Assembly: GCF_905203285.1 (NCBI RefSeq)
Contig: NZ_CAJKVK010000006.1
Coordinates: 1-45,261 of the forward strand
Length of the DNA stretch: 45,261 bases
Direction: 5' to 3'
Source: an uncultured Succinatimonas sp.
Lineage (GTDB): Bacteria; Pseudomonadota; Gammaproteobacteria; Enterobacterales; Succinivibrionaceae
Shown: positions 1 through 9,271 of the stretch, in pieces
Layout of the letters: every line of letters begins with the position of its first letter
Position numbering within the stretch: position 1 is the stretch's first letter
Notes under the pieces: generated by a model
Seen by the model: the letters and a program-made list of their open reading frames with translations, nothing else
Database searches by the model: none
Told to the model about the DNA's origin: nothing
Program-made: the position numbers and the translations under genes

Positions 1-25
1 TAAAAATTAAGAGCTTTTTTCAGGT

Positions 26-58
26 AAAAAAGAAGGTGACTTTTTAGTCACCCTCTTG
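26..58. terminator. Hairpin terminator at the window edge
   Basis: A GGTGAC/GTCACC stem (35-40 and 47-52) with a TTTTTA loop is extended by AGA and TCT on either side. On the minus strand it is followed by a run of T (the A-run at 26-31), as in an intrinsic terminator. On the plus strand the T content after the stem is weaker. It probably ends a transcript whose gene lies outside the window. Confidence 0.55.
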
Positions 59-85
59 CTTTGTGTTTCAAAATTCTCTTACAAT
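57..85 (+). promoter_or_regulatory. Candidate sigma70 promoter of the DMT permease
   Basis: TTGCTT (57-62) and TACAAT (80-85) are separated by 17 bases. Transcription would begin near position 92. That lies inside the longest possible reading frame of the following gene, which argues for the internal ATG at 126 as the true start. Inference from sequence only. Confidence 0.4.
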
Positions 86-125
86 ACGCCTGAAATTCAC
101 CAACTTAAAACATCTTCGGCTTTTT

Positions 126-992
126 ATGGTTTTAATCGGCATCATTGCCAGTATTTTTGCGGCAATAGGACAGGCACTAAATTACGCTCTAACTAAAGAC
201 TGTCAGGAAAAGCACCGTATCTACGGTTTCAGGATGCTGATAGGAGCACATATCGGCATGGGCTTTATCATGCTGTGGCCATTTTTATTCTGCTCTTATT
301 ACACCTACTTTGAGTGGGAACATTTAATCGATTTATTTAAAATCAACCTGCCTTTTTTGTTTGCCCAATATTGTATGATGCAGTCCATAAGAGTCAGTGA
401 CGCTTCAATCGTCTCGCCTCTTTTGGTTCTCAAAATACCGGTACTTGCCGCAATTTCCATCGTTTTATTTAAAGACAGTTATGCTGTTCACCAATATCTT
501 GCCATTGCTGCTATTCTGCTTTTATCCTGGTATTTTTCATCTTTATCAGGACAGATAAAATTAAAAGCCCTGATGTTTGTTTTCCTTGCAAGCTTCTGCT
601 ACGTACTTTCGGATATCGCCATTACCGGTTACGCTAAAAAATTTGCAGCTCACCCTATTGAGCAGGTAATGATAGCCAACAGTTTTAACTATATAGCAGG
701 TGCCATTTTCTTCCTTCCCTGCGCTTTTATGAAAAAAGTAACGGCTAAAGACATCTACAACTGTAAATATGTAGCGTTATCTTGGATCATTGCCGTAACC
801 CTCATTGTGATAGGCTTTAATTTAAGCGGTTTAGTGTCAGGTACAATCATTCAGTCGCTGCGCGGAGCCTTCGGCATTATCATTGCCCTTATCTTCTTTC
901 GCAATGAAATAATGGATCACGGAGCAAGATGGCAGCTTAAAGTTGCAATCTCAATTTTAATGACTCTTTCGGTTGCGTCTTTTTATCTTTAA
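126..992 (+). CDS. DMT-superfamily (EamA-like) permease
   Basis: Predicted inner-membrane transporter of about 288 residues made almost wholly of hydrophobic helices, about ten in two halves, as in the drug/metabolite transporter superfamily. The first helix (VLIGIIASIFAAIGQALNYA) and the central repeat boundary near KLKALMFVFLASFCYVLSD fit the two-fold EamA architecture. The frame is open back to a GTG at 63, but a promoter-like pair lies inside that extension and the extra residues are not hydrophobic, so ATG 126 is preferred; no clear Shine-Dalgarno precedes either. The substrate cannot be read from the sequence. It is convergent with xerD, with only three bases between the stop codons and no hairpin terminator. 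Confidence 0.75.
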   Translation: MVLIGIIASIFAAIGQALNYALTKDCQEKHRIYGFRMLIGAHIGMGFIMLWPFLFCSYYTYFEWEHLIDLFKINLPFLFAQYCMMQSIRVSDASIVSPLLVLKIPVLAAISIVLFKDSYAVHQYLAIAAILLLSWYFSSLSGQIKLKALMFVFLASFCYVLSDIAITGYAKKFAAHPIEQVMIANSFNYIAGAIFFLPCAFMKKVTAKDIYNCKYVALSWIIAVTLIVIGFNLSGLVSGTIIQSLRGAFGIIIALIFFRNEIMDHGARWQLKVAISILMTLSVASFYL

Positions 993-995
993 GCT

Positions 996-1892
996 TTAAG
1001 CACGCCGATGCGCCTTCTTGTAAATCTCGTGCATGCGCGCTGTAGCCACGTGAGTGTAGATCTGTGTCGTGGTAAGTGAGCTATGGCCCAGCAAAAGCTG
1101 TACCGAACGCAAATCAGCGTCATGATTTAAAAGATGAGTTGCAAAAGCGTGACGGAAAGTATGGGGAGAAGGAGCCTTTGCCATACCGATTTTAAGCGCA
1201 TAATATTTAACCCGATACCAAAAGCCCTCACGGGTCAGCGGGCCTATTCCCTTTCCAGACAAAAAAACATAAGGACACTGTTTTTTCGGATCTTTTCTTT
1301 CCCTGCCTTCCGTCAAATAACGGTTTATCCACCATACCGCATTATCACCAAGCGGCACCAGGCGTTCCTTATCCCCTTTTCCGCAAATAATGAGATAACC
1401 GTCAACGAGATTTAAAGACCCAAAAGTAAGATTTACAAGTTCGCTTACCCGCAATCCGCAAGAATAGACGGTTTCAAACATAGCCCGGTCTCTAAGACCG
1501 ACATCGGTATCCGTATCTATGGCATTTATAAAAGCATCAACCGTTTTTTCACTCATTATCTTAGGCAGACTTTGAGGAAGCTTGGGATTATCTATAAGCG
1601 CCAAAGGATCATCATCCCGATAATTTTCAAGCTTTAAAAAGGCTGAAAACGCACGCATGGAACATAAAAAGCGTGCGGTTGAACGCGGTGACAACCTTTC
1701 TTTTGCTGAAGCTAAAAAACCTTCGATGTCATTACTTGAAAAGTAAGCAGGATTTTTTACGCCCACGGAATCTAAATAACACAAGAACTGATGCAAATCC
1801 CTTAAATAAGCATCAATTGATTTAGGTAAAAGACCGCGCTCTAACAAAAGATAATCGTTAAAATCCCGGCGCAGCCTTTCATCTTCAGACAT
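996..1892 (-). CDS. xerD: Tyrosine recombinase XerD (dif site resolution)
   Basis: Site-specific recombinase that with XerC resolves chromosome dimers at dif. The N-terminal SAM-like core-binding domain covers about residues 1-95. The catalytic domain shows the first Arg in GLRVSELVNL, the Lys in GKGDKERLVPL, HTFRHAFATHLLNH, LLGHSSLTTTQIYTH and so the nucleophilic Tyr. The C-terminus (THVATARMHEIYKKAHRRA) matches the XerD rather than the XerC type. At 298 residues it equals the E. coli protein. The ATG shares one base with the stop codon of the lipoprotein gene upstream (TAATG), indicating translational coupling. Confidence 0.93.
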   Translation of the reverse strand: MSEDERLRRDFNDYLLLERGLLPKSIDAYLRDLHQFLCYLDSVGVKNPAYFSSNDIEGFLASAKERLSPRSTARFLCSMRAFSAFLKLENYRDDDPLALIDNPKLPQSLPKIMSEKTVDAFINAIDTDTDVGLRDRAMFETVYSCGLRVSELVNLTFGSLNLVDGYLIICGKGDKERLVPLGDNAVWWINRYLTEGRERKDPKKQCPYVFLSGKGIGPLTREGFWYRVKYYALKIGMAKAPSPHTFRHAFATHLLNHDADLRSVQLLLGHSSLTTTQIYTHVATARMHEIYKKAHRRA

Positions 1893-2389
1893 TAACGCTC
1901 CTCAAGACGTCTGAAAAAGTCATTGAAGAAACCTACTTCTTTATCTGAGGCTTTTTCCACAGTGGCAAAATACTCATTGCCGTTTTGAACTATGCAGAAT
2001 TGATAAACGGCATCTTCTTTAGGGAAATAACGCAGCTCTTCAAACTGAGAATTAGGATTTAACTTCATGGGCGCAGATCCGGCACGCATTACCCCGGGAG
2101 GGTATGCATAGCCAAAATTACTGCCCTGCGACCAGTTGTCATCGGCAAATTTAAAGCGATAAGGCGTCCAATCCGATCTTAACGCAGCAAGAGTACAGTA
2201 CATTCCTTCATCGCGCTTAATAAGACGATTTGACGAAATCGCGGCATAATCATTCATTTCACCGCGCAGATAAATATCTTTTCCGTCAATCTTCATGGCA
2301 TTGACGGAAATTAAATCCGGTACCGAACTGCAGGCAGACAAAGCTACGGCAGCCGCGGCAAAAAGCGAAGCTAGAACAGTAGTTTTCAC
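1892..2389 (-). CDS. Small lipoprotein of unknown function
   Basis: Predicted 165-residue lipoprotein. The start is a GTG at 2389, preceded by AAAGGAG at six bases; the reading frame extends upstream to an ATG at 2440, but that gives a poor signal peptide. From the GTG the sequence is a short basic n-region, a run of Ala/Leu/Val and the lipobox LSAC (Cys20), then a mature domain with several aromatic residues and two cysteines. I recognise no family. It is cotranscribed with xerD through a one-base stop/start overlap. It could be envelope-located; nothing seen links it functionally to recombination. Confidence 0.72.
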   Translation of the reverse strand: MKTTVLASLFAAAAVALSACSSVPDLISVNAMKIDGKDIYLRGEMNDYAAISSNRLIKRDEGMYCTLAALRSDWTPYRFKFADDNWSQGSNFGYAYPPGVMRAGSAPMKLNPNSQFEELRYFPKEDAVYQFCIVQNGNEYFATVEKASDKEVGFFNDFFRRLEER

Positions 2390-2603
2390 ATTTTTCTCCT
2401 TTGTCTCAATTATAGGGCAAAAGTAAGTCAATGTGGACAATAGAGCTTAACAACTTAAAGTTTAATCTTAGGCAAAACCAAAGATCATCGTACTTTAGCT
2501 TTCCCGTATAAGCGATAAAGACGGGGTTTTAGCCGCTGATCTTTTTTGATAATATCGGCATTAATTTAGAAAACTACTAACGATAATTGGCGCTTAACAG
2601 AAA

Positions 2604-3239
2604 ATGTCTTCAAACACCGTACAAAATCATATACCGCTGCGTATCGGAGTCACCGGAGGGATAGCCTGCGGCAAAACCGCAGCATCAAACGTATTCAGAT
2701 CTCTTGGCATCACCGTTATTGATGCCGATATCATCGCGCGCCAAGTCGTTGAACCGGGATCTAAGCTTTTACCTAAACTCGTCGAAGTTTTCGGAAGTGA
2801 GATTTTAAATAAAGACGGATCTTTAAACCGCAAACACCTTCGTGAAATAGTTTTTTCAGATAAAAAAGCGCTTGCTGCCCTAAATGCCATGATCCATCCC
2901 GCGATTCATGCGGAGCTTGAACGGCAGGCAAATCTCGCAACTTCCGCTTATACGGTTTTAGTTATTCCTTTGCTTTTTGAACATCATCTTGAAAGTTTCG
3001 TCGACAGGATTTTAGTGCTTGACGTTAAAGAGGAAACCCAAATCAAACGGGTTATGGAACGCGACGGTTCATCACGAGAAATTGCCAAAGAAATTCTTAA
3101 AAATCAAATAAGTCGCGAAAAAAGACGTGAGCTTGCTGACGATCTTATCGAAACGGACGGACTTTTACTTAGTGAATTAAAAGAGCTCGTGTTAAACTTA
3201 CATAAAAAATACTTACAATTAGCCGCGAAGAGAAACTGA
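2604..3239 (+). CDS. coaE: Dephospho-CoA kinase
   Basis: Last step of coenzyme A synthesis: ATP-dependent phosphorylation of the 3'-OH of dephospho-CoA in the cytoplasm. The P-loop GGIACGKT follows the first strand (RIGVTGG), then IDADIIARQVV and the lid region near RDGSSREIAKEI, all typical of CoaE. At 211 residues it is close to the family norm of about 206. The ATG at 2604 has no strong Shine-Dalgarno. zapD follows after four bases and then yacG, the conserved gammaproteobacterial coaE-zapD-yacG group, so these are probably one transcript. Confidence 0.95.
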   Translation: MSSNTVQNHIPLRIGVTGGIACGKTAASNVFRSLGITVIDADIIARQVVEPGSKLLPKLVEVFGSEILNKDGSLNRKHLREIVFSDKKALAALNAMIHPAIHAELERQANLATSAYTVLVIPLLFEHHLESFVDRILVLDVKEETQIKRVMERDGSSREIAKEILKNQISREKRRELADDLIETDGLLLSELKELVLNLHKKYLQLAAKRN

Positions 3240-3243
3240 TTTT

Positions 3244-3990
3244 ATGTTGACTTATGATTTTCCCCTAAGCTCAAAATCACGTATTTATTTAAAATTCGAA
3301 ACGTTGTTTAAGCGTATTGAAAACTGTAAGAATCTTGATTCTGAAGCTGAGCTTTTCTGCATTACCCGCGGCGTTATTGATTTTATGGATATGCTTGACG
3401 GATCCGGCACCATTAAAATCGAAATTCTAAAAGATATCGACAGAATGGACGGCAAATTCAAGCAGTGGGAACAGGATCCTGAGGTAAATACCGCTTTAAT
3501 TAAAGATCTGCGCAAACAGCTTGCCGCTGCGCGCAGTACTATTGACCAATTTACCCGTCAGCGTACCGTCCTTAAAGACGATCTTATCTTAGAAAGTATC
3601 AAGCCGCGCTTTTTGACTCCGTGCGGAGTTAATAATTTCGATACTCCGCTTTTTCTGTTTTGGCAAAATCTTCCTAAAACCGAAAAACTTGAAACCATCA
3701 GCAAATGGCTTCATGAACTTGATATTCTGCGTACGCCTATAAGTACTATTTTAAAAATGTGGCGTCTTTGCTCCGAGCCGCAAAAACGCATCGCCAAAAA
3801 CGGGTTTATGCAGGAATCAGGGGATAACTGCGAATTCATTGAAATAAAATATCCTAAAACCGTACGCGCCTATCCCGTGGTAAGCGGTTTCCAATCAAGT
3901 ATTAATGTCCGCTTTATTCCTTACGATAAAGGACAGCGCTGCGGCGATATCGAATTTGAACTTACTTTCATTAAAGGAGCACTTTTGTGA
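3244..3990 (+). CDS. zapD: Cell division protein ZapD
   Basis: FtsZ-associated protein that bundles FtsZ filaments at the septum. The N-terminus (YDFPLSSKSRIYLKFETLF) and an internal helical domain rich in charged residues, followed by a beta-rich C-terminal half, match the ZapD/YacF family. At 248 residues it is the usual size. It lies four bases after coaE and overlaps yacG by four bases (GTGA), and the order coaE-zapD-yacG supports the identification. Confidence 0.9.
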   Translation: MLTYDFPLSSKSRIYLKFETLFKRIENCKNLDSEAELFCITRGVIDFMDMLDGSGTIKIEILKDIDRMDGKFKQWEQDPEVNTALIKDLRKQLAAARSTIDQFTRQRTVLKDDLILESIKPRFLTPCGVNNFDTPLFLFWQNLPKTEKLETISKWLHELDILRTPISTILKMWRLCSEPQKRIAKNGFMQESGDNCEFIEIKYPKTVRAYPVVSGFQSSINVRFIPYDKGQRCGDIEFELTFIKGALL

Positions 3991-4295
3991 GCTTAAAAGA
4001 TTTACTGCCGCCGGGCACCTTTGATGAAATAGAATCCGAGGTCAAGCACCATAAAGAAACAGCCCGTTTTGACGGCAATACTTTAAAAGTAAAATGCCCA
4101 ATCTGCGGGAAAGAAATTATCTATTCAAAAGATAATCCGTTCCGTCCTTTTTGTTCCGAACGGTGTAAACTAATTGATTTAGGAGCTTGGGCAAATGAAG
4201 AGCGTACCGTAGCAGGACGCGCGGTTAACGAAGACGAAGATGCCGATCTGCTAAACGATCCTAATTTGCCTAAACGTTTTGATAAAGAAGACTAG
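3987..4295 (+). CDS. yacG: YacG-type zinc protein, DNA gyrase inhibitor
   Basis: Small zinc-binding protein; E. coli YacG binds GyrB and inhibits DNA gyrase. The zinc site is visible as CPICG and CSERC, followed by the family signature LIDLGAWANEE. The start is a GTG overlapping the zapD stop, with AAAGGAG seven bases upstream. At 102 residues it is longer than the 65-residue E. coli protein because of about 25 extra N-terminal residues and an acidic C-terminal tail. Function is by family; gyrase inhibition in this organism is inference. Confidence 0.88.
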   Translation: MSLKDLLPPGTFDEIESEVKHHKETARFDGNTLKVKCPICGKEIIYSKDNPFRPFCSERCKLIDLGAWANEERTVAGRAVNEDEDADLLNDPNLPKRFDKED

Positions 4296-4316
4296 AAACT
4301 CTTTTAAGGATTAACC

Positions 4317-6905
4317 TTGGCACGCATCGAAAAGAAATCAGTCGTTTTAAGTGCTGTCGCATTAGCGGTAGCTCTTGCGCTATATGCGCCGTGCCACTCT
4401 TTTGCAAACGACGATACCGAAAGTTTTAACGTAAAAACCGAAGTTAAAGAAACTACGGCACAAAGACATCTGCGTCTTACAAGCAGTCTTGCTACCGATA
4501 CCGTAATAGTTATGCAGGAAGACAGCTCTCAAAAATACCTGCAAAATCCCCATTTTGGCGACAGCGCCACTTTCCCGCTGCGCTTATTTGCAAAACTTGA
4601 AAAAAATCCTTGGCATCCGGCTCCTTTCATGCCGATTTTAGAACGGGATTTAGGCTGCTTTTACGGTGTTCCTCCATATAGAGTTCCACAGGATTATGAC
4701 GTCAACACCACACCGATCAACGTCACTGCCGATACCCTGCAGGGAACTATCGATCAAAATCTTCTTTATAAAGGCAACGTCGTAATCACTCAGGCGGATG
4801 TAACTTTAAACGCAGACTCTACCGAGTATGACCAAAGCAACACGACCTTAACGTCTAAAGGCAACGTTCTATATAAGGCCCCTACTTACACTCTTTCAAC
4901 GAAAGAACAGGTGGAGTCAAACCTGTCATCCAATATCACCACGGTACAAAATGCCGCGTACATTCTCAACGGTTCGGTCGGCAGCGGCACAGCCGAACAT
5001 TTGAAAATAGACGATGCCAACAAAACGGCAAATATTGACGGATTTACTTTTACCGGCTGCCCTCCTGACGATAAAGTGTGGGAAATTACGGCAGGAGATG
5101 TCGAACTCATTCAAGGCGAAGCCTTCGGTGAAGCGCATGATGCGACATTAAGAGTCAAAGGAGTTCCCGTTTTCTGGACTCCTTATATTAACTTCCCGAT
5201 TTCAAATAAGCGTAAAACCGGTCTTTTGTACCCGAGTATGTCTTATTCCTCTTCAAAGGGATTTGATTACGCTCAGCCTATTTACTTTAATATTGCGCCT
5301 AACTATGACTACACTTTCACTCCTCGAGTCATGGGATTTCGCGGCGCCATGCTGCAAAATGAGTTCCGCTACATGCCGTTTGCCGGAACCCGCGGTGCAA
5401 TAACTTTTGATTTCCTGCCAAACGACAGGCGCTGGGATTTAGCAGGAGACAATCATCAGCGCTGGATGTTCGGTATTAAGCATTTTTCCGGTTTTTTAAA
5501 TAACGATTTAACTTTTAATATCGACTTTAAGCGCGTTAAGCCTCATGACTATGATTATCTTTCCGATATCGGCTCCGATAATGCCCATGTCACCGATAAT
5601 CATTTAGTGCAGACATTCCGCAGTGCCTACAATAAAGAAAAATACGATGTCTCGCTGGAACTGCGCAAATATCAAAGCCTCTTGCCCGATTACGCTTCCG
5701 TAATCAAACCTTTTTCCATGCTGCCGCAGCTTAAAGCGTCTTATTACGATACCTACGGTAATTTGTTTTTTAGGACCGACGGAGAATTTACCTACTTTAA
5801 TGCGCCAAATGAAAACCAATACCACAATTTCAGTTCGTCCCGCTTTCATTTAGAGCCGTCGGCAAAATATCTTATTTACAATAACCGCGGTACCGAATTG
5901 TCCGCAGGCGGACGTTTGTTCCTTACTCATTATGAGCAAGGAGATCTTAATGATTTGCCAAGCCGCTACCGCAATCAATTAGGCTTTACATCTTTTGATG
6001 ACTCGGTCAATCGTGCCTTATACCTCATTGAAATGCGCGGAAAAACCACTTTTGAGCGCAAGGTATTTGATTTAAGGCATACCCAGACTTTTGAGCCGGA
6101 AATCCAATATCGTTATATTCCTTATAAAAATCAAGATCACATCGGTCTTTACGATACTACCGACCGTCTTGAAGACTATTACTCAAACTTCTCTTTCCGT
6201 CACTTTGCAGGTATCGACCGTATTGCTGATACCAATGCCGTCACCGTCGGCGTAACCAGCCGTATTCTTGATCCGCACGATCGTGAAATGTATCGCGTAG
6301 CTTTAAGCCAAACCTACAGCTTCGTGCCGACAAGAGTCACTTTAAATCCGAGCGATCCGATAAACCGTTATCCGAGCTCACCATTGTCCGCAAGCTTTGA
6401 TGCAAGTCCAATCGAACCTTTAACCATGCACGCCATGGCTTCTTACGATAATGAAACTAACGAGGTTACCGCTTGGAACGCAATGAGCGAATATGCTACC
6501 CGTGACGGATTTAAAGCCCAGATAAGCTATCGCTTTGCCAAAGACGGCAACCGCACTCTTGACAGTCGTTATGTCGATTTAAAGCAAATCGGGCTGCAGC
6601 TTGTTTATCCGATAACTCCTGACTTTAAGATTATCGGAGCCATGTACCGGGACCTTGAGCAGGAAGAAAATATCGATCGTAAAATCGCCCTGCGCTACGA
6701 GGACTGCTGTTATGCACTTACTTTCATGTACGAAGATTACAACACTCCTGACTGGAGCGATTTGACGCGCGAACATGAAAAGCGCTTCGGCATCCAAATT
6801 GAATTAAAAGGGTTAGCGACCATCAACGTAAGCGGAGATGATAATCCTGCAAGTACCGACACGTACTTAATCGATCCGTTTAATCCGACTAACCTTAATC
6901 GTTAA
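4317..6905 (+). CDS. lptD: LPS-assembly outer-membrane protein LptD
   Basis: Outer-membrane barrel that with LptE inserts lipopolysaccharide into the outer leaflet. The start is a TTG at 4317 with AAGGA seven bases upstream. A signal peptide ends near SFA-ND (residue 30). An LptA-like beta-jellyroll runs from about residue 130 to 260 (INVTADTLQG, YKGNVVITQ), followed by a long beta-barrel. The disulfide cysteines of the family are all present: Cys114, Cys248 and the adjacent pair Cys797-Cys798, so the two inter-domain disulfides needed for maturation can form. The 862 residues are somewhat longer than E. coli LptD (784), mainly at the N-terminus. surA follows about 50 bases later, as in many gammaproteobacteria. 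Confidence 0.95.
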   Translation: MARIEKKSVVLSAVALAVALALYAPCHSFANDDTESFNVKTEVKETTAQRHLRLTSSLATDTVIVMQEDSSQKYLQNPHFGDSATFPLRLFAKLEKNPWHPAPFMPILERDLGCFYGVPPYRVPQDYDVNTTPINVTADTLQGTIDQNLLYKGNVVITQADVTLNADSTEYDQSNTTLTSKGNVLYKAPTYTLSTKEQVESNLSSNITTVQNAAYILNGSVGSGTAEHLKIDDANKTANIDGFTFTGCPPDDKVWEITAGDVELIQGEAFGEAHDATLRVKGVPVFWTPYINFPISNKRKTGLLYPSMSYSSSKGFDYAQPIYFNIAPNYDYTFTPRVMGFRGAMLQNEFRYMPFAGTRGAITFDFLPNDRRWDLAGDNHQRWMFGIKHFSGFLNNDLTFNIDFKRVKPHDYDYLSDIGSDNAHVTDNHLVQTFRSAYNKEKYDVSLELRKYQSLLPDYASVIKPFSMLPQLKASYYDTYGNLFFRTDGEFTYFNAPNENQYHNFSSSRFHLEPSAKYLIYNNRGTELSAGGRLFLTHYEQGDLNDLPSRYRNQLGFTSFDDSVNRALYLIEMRGKTTFERKVFDLRHTQTFEPEIQYRYIPYKNQDHIGLYDTTDRLEDYYSNFSFRHFAGIDRIADTNAVTVGVTSRILDPHDREMYRVALSQTYSFVPTRVTLNPSDPINRYPSSPLSASFDASPIEPLTMHAMASYDNETNEVTAWNAMSEYATRDGFKAQISYRFAKDGNRTLDSRYVDLKQIGLQLVYPITPDFKIIGAMYRDLEQEENIDRKIALRYEDCCYALTFMYEDYNTPDWSDLTREHEKRFGIQIELKGLATINVSGDDNPASTDTYLIDPFNPTNLNR

Positions 6906-6954
6906 ACTTAGGATTTTGATGGTATATTTAGAAAAAAGCAAAAAAGGATTCAAC

Positions 6955-8292
6955 ATGTTCGGCAAAAGAATAGCTCTTGCGTTAACCGCCGCTTTAGGAA
7001 TTGTCTTTAACGCTAATGCTCAAACCTTAGACACGACCGCCGCTGTCGTCAATAACGATATTATTCTGACAAGCGAACTTGATGCCATGCAAAAAGAAAT
7101 GGCGAGAAATTTCGCTTCCCGCGGCCAAAAAGTCAGCCCTGTCACCGCAAGAAAAGCAGCTCTTGAGCAACTTATCACCAAAAGTCTTATTCTGCAGCAG
7201 GCAAAATCTCACGGCTTGAATCTTAACGACATGCAGCTTGATCAAGCTCTTGCACAGTTTGCCGCCCGTAACGGAGTCAGCGTCAAAACTCTCTTAAATC
7301 AGATGGGCCCGGGTCTTAACGAAGCTGCCCAACGTGAAAGATTCCGCGAAGATTTGATTATCGGTGAAGTCCGCCGCAATCAGGTAAGAAACCGCATAAA
7401 AATCTCAGACAGTGAAGTAAAGCTTCTTGCCAAAAACCTTAAAGAATTGGGCTCGGTAGAACCAAGCTATCATCTGTCGCAGCTTATTGTCCCTCTTTCT
7501 GCCAAAGCGACTCCCGCCCAAATCCAAAGAGCGGTAAATACCGTCGATAAAATTAAAGCGGATTTAAGAAAAGGAGCTGATTTTAACGATTTGGCCGCAC
7601 GCTATACCCAAGGCTCGCTTGCCGCCCAAGGAGGAGATCTCGGATTTATTCCCGAAAGCCGCGTGCCGGTTCCTTTTTTACCGTCTCTTTTAAAATCAAA
7701 GCCCGGCGCAATCATCGGACCGATTCGCTCTCCATACGGATTGCATCTTATTAAATATGTCGGAGTAACCGACGGAGCCGTTAAAACAATCACGATGTAC
7801 GACGCAAGCCATATTCTGCTTACCACGTCTATCGTCTATCCTGATGCGACGGCCGTTAAAGAACTTAATCTTTTACGCGATGAAATTTTAAAAGGTTCAA
7901 TAAGTTTTGCCGATGCCGCCAAAAACTTCTCTGAAGATCCGGGTTCGGCAATTAACGGCGGAGATTTAGGCTATGCCACACCGGACAGATACGATCCGGC
8001 ATTTGCCGCCGCCATGGTGCGCCTAAAACCGGGTGAAATCAGTGAACCTATCCGTTCATCATTTGGCTATCACTTAATCAAGTTAAACGATATCAAAACC
8101 GATCTTGATTCTGACGCTTCTTATGAAGATCAGGCACGCAATCTCATTTTCGAACGCCTGTTCAGAGAAGAATCAGTAGCTTGGGAAAGAGAACTGCGCG
8201 ATACCGCCTATATTCATGTCTCCGATCCGGCACTGTTAAACGCCGGCATCAATATCGATCAGGAACAGAACAATCCTTCAAATAATGGTTAA
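6955..8292 (+). CDS. surA: Periplasmic chaperone/prolyl isomerase SurA
   Basis: Chaperone that escorts outer-membrane proteins, including LptD, through the periplasm. The ATG at 6955 is preferred over 6916 because AAAAGGA lies six bases before it and the signal peptide (ending NANA-Q) then starts cleanly. Domains in order: N-terminal chaperone helices starting AAVVNNDIILTSELD, a first parvulin domain beginning near SYHLSQLIVPL, a second beginning near YDASHILLTTS, then a C-terminal helix. About 445 residues against 428 in E. coli. Its last eight bases overlap pdxA, indicating coupled translation. Confidence 0.94.
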   Translation: MFGKRIALALTAALGIVFNANAQTLDTTAAVVNNDIILTSELDAMQKEMARNFASRGQKVSPVTARKAALEQLITKSLILQQAKSHGLNLNDMQLDQALAQFAARNGVSVKTLLNQMGPGLNEAAQRERFREDLIIGEVRRNQVRNRIKISDSEVKLLAKNLKELGSVEPSYHLSQLIVPLSAKATPAQIQRAVNTVDKIKADLRKGADFNDLAARYTQGSLAAQGGDLGFIPESRVPVPFLPSLLKSKPGAIIGPIRSPYGLHLIKYVGVTDGAVKTITMYDASHILLTTSIVYPDATAVKELNLLRDEILKGSISFADAAKNFSEDPGSAINGGDLGYATPDRYDPAFAAAMVRLKPGEISEPIRSSFGYHLIKLNDIKTDLDSDASYEDQARNLIFERLFREESVAWERELRDTAYIHVSDPALLNAGINIDQEQNNPSNNG

Positions 8293-9271
8293 TCGTATTG
8301 TTGTTACTCCGGGCGAGCCTGCAGGCGTAGGTCCGGAGCTTATGTATCATCTTGCAAAAAAAGACTTTGATGATGAGCTTGTCATTATCGGCTCAAAGTC
8401 TTTGCTAAAAGAACGCTTTGATGCACTTAACCTTAACGTCACTTTTAAAGACTTTGATAAATACGCAAACCCCGTCCCCTCTAAAAAAGGCGAACTTACC
8501 GTCTTAAACGTGGATCTGGCAGTTTCTTCGGCTCCGGGAAAACTTGATCCTAAAAACGGACCTTATGTTTTAAAGTGCCTTGATATCGCGCACGAGCTCT
8601 GCATATCCGATAATGCGCAGGCCCTTGTAACAGGCCCCGTTTCCAAAGCCGTTTTGGATTCAGGCTCTTTGCACTTTACCGGACATACTGAATATCTGCA
8701 GCAAAAATCAGGGGTAAAAAAAGTCGTTATGCTCCTTGGCAGCCGTGAACTGCGCGTTGCTTTGGCTACCACTCATTTACCTTTAAACGAAGTCAGCAAA
8801 GCCATCACCAAAGAGTCGCTTACCGATGTTATTTCTATTTTGCATCACGACCTTAAAGAAAAATTCGGCTTTGCCGATCCTACAATTTATGTTGCAGGAC
8901 TAAATCCGCACGCCGGAGAAAACGGACATCTTGGAAGTGAAGAAATCACCACCATCATTCCTGTTTTAAATAAATTGCGCAAGCTTGGAATGAAACTTGA
9001 AGGTCCTTATCCTGCCGATACTATTTTCCAGCCTAAATATTTAAATAATGCCGCTGCGTTTTTAACCATGTACCACGATCAGGGATTGCCGGTTTTAAAA
9101 TACGCGGCATTCGATCATGGCTATAACACCACTTTAGGCTTACCCTACATAAGAACTTCTGTCGATCATGGAACCGCTTTAGATTTAGCCGGTTCCGGCA
9201 AGGCAGATCCCGGCTCGCTTTATGCTGCAGTGGATCTTGCTTCTTTCATGGCAAAAGCTCGGAGAAAATAA
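8285..9271 (+). CDS. pdxA: 4-hydroxythreonine-4-phosphate dehydrogenase
   Basis: NAD-dependent enzyme of pyridoxal 5'-phosphate synthesis (DXP-dependent route), oxidising 4-phosphohydroxy-L-threonine. The start TPGEPAGVGPEL, the metal-site segments HFTGHTEYL, GLNPHAGENG and MYHDQGLPVLK, and the C-terminal TSVDHGTALDLAGSG are the family hallmarks. At 328 residues it is the usual length. It overlaps surA by eight bases and shares one base with rsmA (TAATG), keeping the widespread surA-pdxA-rsmA order. Confidence 0.96.
   Translation: MVNRIVVTPGEPAGVGPELMYHLAKKDFDDELVIIGSKSLLKERFDALNLNVTFKDFDKYANPVPSKKGELTVLNVDLAVSSAPGKLDPKNGPYVLKCLDIAHELCISDNAQALVTGPVSKAVLDSGSLHFTGHTEYLQQKSGVKKVVMLLGSRELRVALATTHLPLNEVSKAITKESLTDVISILHHDLKEKFGFADPTIYVAGLNPHAGENGHLGSEEITTIIPVLNKLRKLGMKLEGPYPADTIFQPKYLNNAAAFLTMYHDQGLPVLKYAAFDHGYNTTLGLPYIRTSVDHGTALDLAGSGKADPGSLYAAVDLASFMAKARRK

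Noticed and set aside
1134..1415. Plus-strand 93-codon frame opposite xerD
   Set aside because: It is fully inside xerD, antisense, with no ribosome-binding site.
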